Below, piece by piece: positions 1 through 3,216 of a stretch of 5,593 nt of DNA (its first letter is position 1; each line of letters starts with the position of its first letter). The notes beneath the pieces are model-generated. The model saw only the letters and a program-made list of their open reading frames with translations, was not told where the DNA came from and searched no databases. The DNA is from Desulfobacterales bacterium (GTDB lineage: Bacteria; Desulfobacterota; Desulfobacteria; Desulfobacterales; ETH-SRB1): contig DAOVDN010000096.1 in the NCBI GenBank assembly GCA_030669465.1, positions 1 through 5,593 on the forward strand. The letters run 5' to 3'. The position numbers were made by a program, and so were the translations under genes.

Positions 1-200
1 TCATGTTTTAACCGGTCTATTTCACGACAAAGAGAGAGGTTCTCCTGTGTAAGCGCTCTATTTTTTATAATCAAACCCTCTCTTTTTATTTTCAACAGAT
101 TAAGATCGGCGAGTCCATTGTCGCTAAAAACAATGAGCAAGAGCATGGAAAAGAGGGCCAGTATTGCCAGAGAGAGCAGAATTTTTTGCTTTGAGCTCAT
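1..200 (-). CDS. ftsB: FtsB/DivIC-like septum formation initiator protein (C-terminus beyond the left edge)
   Basis: The 66 complete codons visible encode a short basic N-terminus (MSSKQK), one hydrophobic membrane segment at about residues 7-26, and then a polar, Leu-rich stretch with the look of a parallel coiled coil (residues about 30-66, including NGLADLNLL and ALTQENLSL). This is the layout of the FtsB/DivIC family: a bitopic inner-membrane protein whose extracytoplasmic coiled coil pairs with FtsL and links to FtsQ in the divisome. The ATG at 200-198 overlaps the murJ stop (ATGA), which suggests translational coupling and one transcript with murJ. A purine-rich stretch (AGGAAAGGG) lies within the end of murJ but is rather far from the ATG. 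The family call rests on topology and the NGL...eN..L pattern. Length and C-terminus cannot be judged because the gene runs off the window. Another small bitopic coiled-coil protein is possible but less likely. Confidence 0.75.
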   Translation of the reverse strand, partial: MSSKQKILLSLAILALFSMLLLIVFSDNGLADLNLLKIKREGLIIKNRALTQENLSLCREIDRLKH

Positions 201-1765
201 TTTCTTTTTAAGCCCTTTCCTGCTATGACCAAAATCTCTTCCAGCTCCGGACTCTTAATCAAAAATGAAAAAGAGCCGTAAAGTAGAAGACCTGCCAATA
301 TACTTCCCGTAAGACCGAATAAAAGACCGGATAAGCTTGCCTTTTCTGACGGAATAATAAAAAATGCAACAACCCAGACAGTAGCGCCCATTATCATGGA
401 ACACACAATGGTTTTGCAAGCAGACTTCGTTATGCTTCTCAATCCCAACGAGCCAAACTTTATTCTTAAAGCCCGGATAAGAAGACATAGGTTTAGCATT
501 GAAGCCAGCGATGTTGATAATGCAAGACCTCCATGACCAAGTGGTCCCATAAGAATGATTCCAAGCACAATATTGGCAAAAATGGATATAGCAGCCATTC
601 GCACAGGGGTCCGCGTGTCCTGCAGAGCATAAAACGTGGAAACAACTATCCGTACAGCCGAAAATGCCCAGAGGCCTACACTGTAATACAAAAGAGCGTA
701 TGCAGTCAATCGTGTGGTTTCAGCATCAAAAGCCCCTCTTTTAAACAACAGGGCAACGATAGGTTCCCTTAAAACGATGAGACCTGCCATGGAAGGAATG
801 GTGATAAAAAATACCAGTTTCATGGCATGGCCAAAGGTATCCCTGACAGCTTCGAAATCCCCTGCAGCAGCCTCTCTGGAAAGGCTCGGCAGAACAGCGG
901 TCGCGGTTGCTATTGCAAAGATGCCAAGAGGAAACTGTACAAGCCTGTCAGCATAATAGAGATACGAAATACTACCTTCAGGTAGCAGAGAAGCAAGAAG
1001 GGTTCCGACCAGAATATTAATCTGGTAAACAGCAGCGCCAAATATGGCTGGGAGCATCAAAGTGCCTATCCTTTTAAGACCAGGATGGTAAATTGTTGTT
1101 TTTTGCCAGAAATAGAATCCTTTTTTTATAAGAAACGGCACCTGAAGTGCGAGTTGCAAGACCCCTCCTATCAGCACCCCAATCGCAAGTCCTGTCACAG
1201 GATCAGCCATGTGAGGTGAAATAAAAAGCGCCGAACATATAATTGCAAGATTCAAAAAAACAGGCGCAAGAGCAGGAGCGGCAAAATGTCCAAGGACGTT
1301 AAGGATACCCATACAAATGGCGACAAGGCCTATAAAGAAAATGTACGGAAACATGATGCGGGTCAGTGTGACCGTAAGCGAAAGTTTCTCGGGCGAATCG
1401 ATAAATCCGGGAGCTATAATGCGTATTATCAGTGGAGAAAGCAAGATACCGGCAAGAGCAGTAATAACCAGCAGGATAGACAGAAGCCTTATAGCGGACC
1501 TTGCCAGTTTAAAGGCTTCATCCTTTCCCTGGTTTGTAAGGTATTCAGTAAAAACAGGAATAAATGCAATACTCAGGGAGCCCTCGGCAAAAAGCCTTCT
1601 TAACAGGTTGGGAATCCTGAATGCCACAAAAAAGGCATCTGAACTGAACCCTGCCCCAAAGAACCAGGCAATAACAACATCTCTTATAAAACCGAAAATA
1701 CGGCTCAAAAAAGTTGCTGCGCCAACAACACCTGCGGCCTTTGTTACACGAGAGTTTTCAGACAT
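197..1765 (-). CDS. murJ: MurJ, lipid II flippase (MviN family, MOP superfamily)
   Basis: Encodes 522 residues, usual for MurJ, and hydrophobic throughout with about 14 membrane segments. MurJ flips undecaprenyl-linked lipid II across the inner membrane for peptidoglycan synthesis. The N-terminal signature is clear: LSRIFGFIRD (residues 20-29), DAFFVAFRIPNLLRR (43-57) and FAEG (59-62). Residues matching functionally important E. coli positions are all present at a constant offset of +4: R22, R28, D43, R56, E61 and R274 (in YYADRL). I chose the ATG at 1765 (MSENSRVTKAAG), the normal family start. A TTG 14 codons upstream would add residues encoded by the repeat-like insert at 1776-2100. No convincing Shine-Dalgarno sequence precedes the ATG. 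The gene ends in a 4-base overlap with the ftsB-like gene and lies downstream of pilD on the same strand, separated by the insert. Confidence 0.96.
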   Translation of the reverse strand: MSENSRVTKAAGVVGAATFLSRIFGFIRDVVIAWFFGAGFSSDAFFVAFRIPNLLRRLFAEGSLSIAFIPVFTEYLTNQGKDEAFKLARSAIRLLSILLVITALAGILLSPLIIRIIAPGFIDSPEKLSLTVTLTRIMFPYIFFIGLVAICMGILNVLGHFAAPALAPVFLNLAIICSALFISPHMADPVTGLAIGVLIGGVLQLALQVPFLIKKGFYFWQKTTIYHPGLKRIGTLMLPAIFGAAVYQINILVGTLLASLLPEGSISYLYYADRLVQFPLGIFAIATATAVLPSLSREAAAGDFEAVRDTFGHAMKLVFFITIPSMAGLIVLREPIVALLFKRGAFDAETTRLTAYALLYYSVGLWAFSAVRIVVSTFYALQDTRTPVRMAAISIFANIVLGIILMGPLGHGGLALSTSLASMLNLCLLIRALRIKFGSLGLRSITKSACKTIVCSMIMGATVWVVAFFIIPSEKASLSGLLFGLTGSILAGLLLYGSFSFLIKSPELEEILVIAGKGLKRK

Positions 1766-1770
1766 AATGA

Positions 1771-1779
1771 CAATATGAG
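1771..1779 (+). repeat. Left flanking direct repeat (possible target-site duplication)
   Basis: CAATATGAG occurs here and again at 2101-2109, exactly outside the ends of the inverted-repeat insert. If the TGAG belongs to the element tip, the duplication is the 5-bp CAATA (1771-1775 and 2101-2105). If it belongs to the host, the duplication is 9 bp. The two copies are 330 bp apart. Confidence 0.5.
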
Positions 1780-1798
1780 GCTTGGTTCTAACTTCGGC
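1776..1798 (+). repeat. Left terminal inverted repeat of the insert
   Basis: The inner 13 bases, TTCTAACTTCGGC (1786-1798), are perfectly complementary in reverse to 2079-2091. The outer part, TGAGGCTTGG, matches the right tip TGAGCATGA with one indel and two or three substitutions. It lies about 10-35 bases upstream of the murJ ATG, so the insert supplies the sequence normally used for murJ translation initiation or a nearby promoter. Confidence 0.5.
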
Positions 1799-1845
1799 TA
1801 ATAACAACTGTACATGCTGTTTGTGAATTATATTTAATCATAGTC

Positions 1846-1880
1846 AAAATTGATGATTGTCGATTGATGATTGTCGATTT
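1846..1880 (+). repeat. Heptamer array, left arm
   Basis: Four 7-base units in the order TTGATGA, TTGTCGA, TTGATGA, TTGTCGA (1850-1877), followed by TTT. The first 20 bases (1846-1865) are a perfect inverted match to 2019-2038 on the right arm, enough for a 20-bp stem around a loop of about 153 bases. Confidence 0.85.
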
Positions 1881-1884
1881 GCCT

Positions 1885-1951
1885 GCCCGCCATCGCACTT
1901 GCTATAACCAGATATGCGAAATTCAAGCGCTTGTGCTCAGGCGAGGCGGGC
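1885..1951. repeat. GC-rich hairpin between the heptamer arms
   Basis: GCCCGCC (1885-1891) pairs with GGCGGGC (1945-1951). After a one-base bulge (A1892), TCGC (1893-1896) pairs with GCGA (1941-1944), giving an 11-bp stem. The 44-base loop contains the perfect palindrome CAAGCGCTTG (1924-1933). The stem is much richer in G+C than the AT-rich flanks. There is no T-run directly after it on either strand, so it does not look like a standard terminator. Confidence 0.5.
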
Positions 1952-2006
1952 GGGTGGAATCGCTTTGCTCTGTCTTTTTGTTATAAAATTAGTAGAATAC
2001 CTTCAA

Positions 2007-2038
2007 TCATCAATCGACAATCGACAATCATCAATTTT
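2007..2038 (+). repeat. Heptamer array, right arm (inverted)
   Basis: Four 7-base units, TCATCAA, TCGACAA, TCGACAA, TCATCAA (2007-2034). Read on the minus strand these are TTGATGA, TTGTCGA, TTGTCGA, TTGATGA. The same two unit types occur in the left arm in a different order (ABAB left, ABBA right). Bases 2019-2038 pair perfectly with 1846-1865. Confidence 0.85.
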
Positions 2039-2078
2039 TTGTTTTGTAAGCATTAATTGACTTTAACATAGGATAGTG

Positions 2079-2100
2079 GCCGAAGTTAGAATCATGCTCA
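2079..2100 (+). repeat. Right terminal inverted repeat of the insert
   Basis: GCCGAAGTTAGAA (2079-2091) is the exact inverse of 1786-1798. The tip continues to CTCA (2097-2100), the inverse of the left tip TGAG. It ends ten bases from the pilD stop codon, with the direct repeat CAATATGAG in between. Confidence 0.5.
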
Positions 2101-2109
2101 CAATATGAG
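2101..2109 (+). repeat. Right flanking direct repeat (possible target-site duplication)
   Basis: Second copy of CAATATGAG, identical to 1771-1779. It sits between the right tip of the insert and the pilD stop codon (2113-2111), so the presumed insertion point lay just after the end of pilD. Confidence 0.5.
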
Positions 2110-2110
2110 A

Positions 2111-2887
2111 TCAGCTCAACAGATTAAAATACCATGAGATAATTTGTGGTCCAAAAAAGATATACGCAATTGTGCCTATGGATAGAAACGGACCGAAGGG
2201 AACAGCGAGTTTCATGCCCTTTTGGGAGCGCAGCATGACAATAGTTCCTACGAAAGCTCCGACAGTAGAACCAGCAAAAATTGTAAAGAGCACACCCTTC
2301 CAGCCCACAAAGGCTCCGATCATTGCCAAAAGCTTGATGTCTCCGCCTCCCATGCCATCTTTCCCTTTAATTATCTGATAGGTCCATGCAACAAGATAAA
2401 GACTTCCTCCTCCGGCCAATAAGCCGATTATAGAATCCTTGTAGGTTACTGCCGGCAGAGCAAAGGATGCGAGAAAGCCAATTGGTATGCCGGGAAGCGT
2501 TATAACATCCGGTATGATCTGATGATCAACATCAATAAAGGTTATCACGAGCAGTGATGCAACAAAAGCGTAGTAAATTAGTCCTTCAAGTGTAATCCCA
2601 AATTTGAAAAAGACACAAAGCGCAAAAAAACCACTCATTATTTCGACCAGGAAATAGCGGAAAGGTATGGGCACATTACAATGGCGGCATCGTCCTTTAA
2701 GCCAAAGATAACTTAAAAGAGGAATATTGTCATAGAATCGTATCAGGCTGCCGCATTTTGGACAGATTGAACGCTGTGGATCTATAATTGATTTTGATGT
2801 CGGAAGCCTGTATATACAAACATTAATAAAACTTCCGATGCATATTCCGAATATAAAAATTATTATCTCGATCAGGTAATTGGACAT
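2111..2887 (-). CDS. pilD: PilD/GspO-type prepilin leader peptidase and N-methyltransferase (A24 family)
   Basis: Encodes 258 residues, about normal for the bifunctional enzyme that cleaves type IV prepilins and type II pseudopilins at the inner membrane and methylates the new N-terminus. An N-terminal membrane helix (GICIGSFINVCIYRLP, 14-29) leads into the cytoplasmic zinc-binding loop with paired cysteines C42/C45 and C67/C70, so this is the four-cysteine form with the methyltransferase domain. The peptidase part has both catalytic aspartates: D119 in FIDVDHQIIPD and D183 in GMGGGDIKLL. They are 64 residues apart, the same spacing as in TcpJ and P. aeruginosa PilD. The ATG at 2887 is well supported because an in-frame TAG lies five codons upstream with no other start between. 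Its Shine-Dalgarno is weak. The pilus or pseudopilus substrates are not in the window. The gene sits upstream of murJ on the same strand and appears to have been separated from it by the insert at 1776-2100. Confidence 0.96.
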   Translation of the reverse strand: MSNYLIEIIIFIFGICIGSFINVCIYRLPTSKSIIDPQRSICPKCGSLIRFYDNIPLLSYLWLKGRCRHCNVPIPFRYFLVEIMSGFFALCVFFKFGITLEGLIYYAFVASLLVITFIDVDHQIIPDVITLPGIPIGFLASFALPAVTYKDSIIGLLAGGGSLYLVAWTYQIIKGKDGMGGGDIKLLAMIGAFVGWKGVLFTIFAGSTVGAFVGTIVMLRSQKGMKLAVPFGPFLSIGTIAYIFFGPQIISWYFNLLS

Positions 2888-2913
2888 GTTGTCTTTCGGC
2901 TACCTAACTTCTC

Positions 2914-2971
2914 AAAAAGGTTACTCGTTACTCGTTACTCGTTGCTTAACGAGCAACGAGCAACGAGCAAC
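2914..2971 (-). terminator. Heptamer hairpin plus T-run in front of pilD: terminator- or attenuator-like
   Basis: Three TTACTCG units (2921-2941) face three CGAGCAA units (2950-2970). With G2920/C2971 and TT/AA at the tip they give a 24-bp stem (2920-2943 with 2948-2971) and a 4-base loop (2944-2947). On the plus strand each unit pair has one A.C mismatch. On the minus strand these become G.U wobbles, so the minus-strand RNA can pair along the whole stem. Reading leftwards, the stem is followed by C and then five T (2918-2914), about 26 bases before the pilD ATG. It would act on minus-strand transcripts entering pilD, either ending read-through from the lon side or attenuating pilD if its promoter lies upstream. 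No clear pilD promoter was found. Confidence 0.5.
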
Positions 2972-3037
2972 ATAGTACTATTTTGGGCTATAAATAACTC
3001 CTTCAGCAATCACGAATCATGGAACAGCTTATCATCC

Positions 3038-3052
3038 TATGCATTTTGCATA
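3038..3052. promoter_or_regulatory. Short perfect palindrome in the pilD-lon gap (possible operator)
   Basis: TATGCA-TTT-TGCATA is a perfect 6-bp inverted repeat with a 3-base spacer, followed by an A-run on the plus strand. It lies about 20 bases upstream of the proposed lon -35 box, where a dimeric regulator could bind. Such AT-rich palindromes arise easily by chance, and no known regulator is matched. Confidence 0.25.
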
Positions 3053-3071
3053 AAAAAATCAAGAATTGATA

Positions 3072-3099
3072 TTGTCAAAGAATAATTATGCTTTATAAT
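3072..3099 (+). promoter_or_regulatory. Sigma70-like promoter for lon
   Basis: TTGTCA (3072-3077, one mismatch to TTGACA) is separated by 16 bases from a consensus TATAAT (3094-3099). Transcription would start near 3106, giving a leader of about 110 bases that contains the octamer array at 3109-3186 before the lon ATG. No heat-shock sigma32-type boxes or CIRCE element were seen, so expression looks housekeeping-type by sequence alone. Confidence 0.6.
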
Positions 3100-3108
3100 G
3101 TACTTTTA

Positions 3109-3186
3109 GTCGAGTGGTCAAATGGTCGAGTGGTCAAGTCGTTAACCACTCGACAACTCGACAACTCAACTACTCAACTACTCGAC
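3109..3186 (+). repeat. Octamer tandem array in inverted arms, lon leader
   Basis: The left arm has four 8-base units: GTCGAGTG, GTCAAATG, GTCGAGTG, GTCAAGTC (3109-3140). A central palindrome GTTAAC (3141-3146) follows. The right arm has five units of the inverse type: CACTCGAC, AACTCGAC, AACTCAAC, TACTCAAC, TACTCGAC (3147-3186). The best local stem is a perfect 10 bp, 3125-3134 with 3145-3154, with a 10-base loop. A longer, imperfect stem can involve most of the array. It ends 20 bases before the lon Shine-Dalgarno, so most of the predicted lon leader could be folded. Confidence 0.8.
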
Positions 3187-3206
3187 CAATTGCCGAGCTA
3201 ATTTCC

Positions 3207-3211
3207 AGGAG
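3207..3211 (+). promoter_or_regulatory. lon ribosome binding site
   Basis: AGGAG is followed by five A residues and then the ATG at 3217. This is a strong, well-spaced Shine-Dalgarno that fixes the lon start, and it contrasts with the weak or absent sites before pilD and murJ. Confidence 0.85.
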
Positions 3212-3216
3212 AAAAA

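Larger units (their letters stand above)
1776..2100. mobile_element. MITE-like non-autonomous insert with terminal inverted repeats
   Basis: This gene-free stretch of about 325 bp fills nearly the whole pilD-murJ gap. Its ends are imperfect inverted repeats. The left end (1776-1798) and the reverse complement of the right end (2100-2079) both start TGAG, share a C.TG core, and finish with 13 identical bases, TTCTAACTTCGGC (1786-1798 against 2079-2091). The direct repeat CAATA/CAATATGAG abuts both ends. Inside lie a pair of inverted heptamer arrays (1850-1877 and 2007-2034) and a GC-rich hairpin (1885-1951). No transposase-like reading frame is present, so movement would need a transposase encoded elsewhere. 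Small size, terminal repeats and flanking duplication together fit a MITE. I cannot assign a parent IS family. A fixed regulatory inverted repeat with a chance flanking duplication is the main alternative. Confidence 0.5.

Noticed and set aside
1286..1778. Plus-strand open frames of 105 and 153 codons opposite murJ
   Set aside because: They are shadows of the strongly conserved murJ coding sequence with no domain signature or ribosome binding site.
1766..1807. TTG start giving murJ 14 extra residues
   Set aside because: The extension is encoded mostly by the insert end and direct repeat, has no Shine-Dalgarno, and MurJ proteins typically begin near the ATG at 1765.
1827..1832. TATAAT on the minus strand, possible murJ -10 box
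   Set aside because: The nearest TTGACT is only 9 bases upstream and no acceptable -35 lies at 16-18 bases. AT-rich DNA gives such hexamers by chance.
1871..2056. Plus-strand 61-codon open frame ending in the pilD-murJ gap
   Set aside because: It starts at TTG inside one heptamer arm and its C-terminal half (INRQSTIIN) is simply the translation of the other arm. There is no ribosome binding site and no recognisable domain.
3019..3069. 16-codon ATG frame in the pilD-lon gap
   Set aside because: No Shine-Dalgarno and no promoter upstream, and it runs through the palindrome at 3038-3052. There is nothing to support translation.
3060..3110. Heat-shock control of lon (CIRCE or sigma32-type promoter)
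   Set aside because: No TTAGCACTC-type inverted repeat and no CCCCAT-like -10 box is present. The visible boxes are sigma70-like.
3109..3186. CRISPR array
   Set aside because: Units are only 8 bases, contiguous, with no unique spacers, and they change orientation in the middle. The same reasons exclude the arrays at 1846-2038 and 2920-2971.
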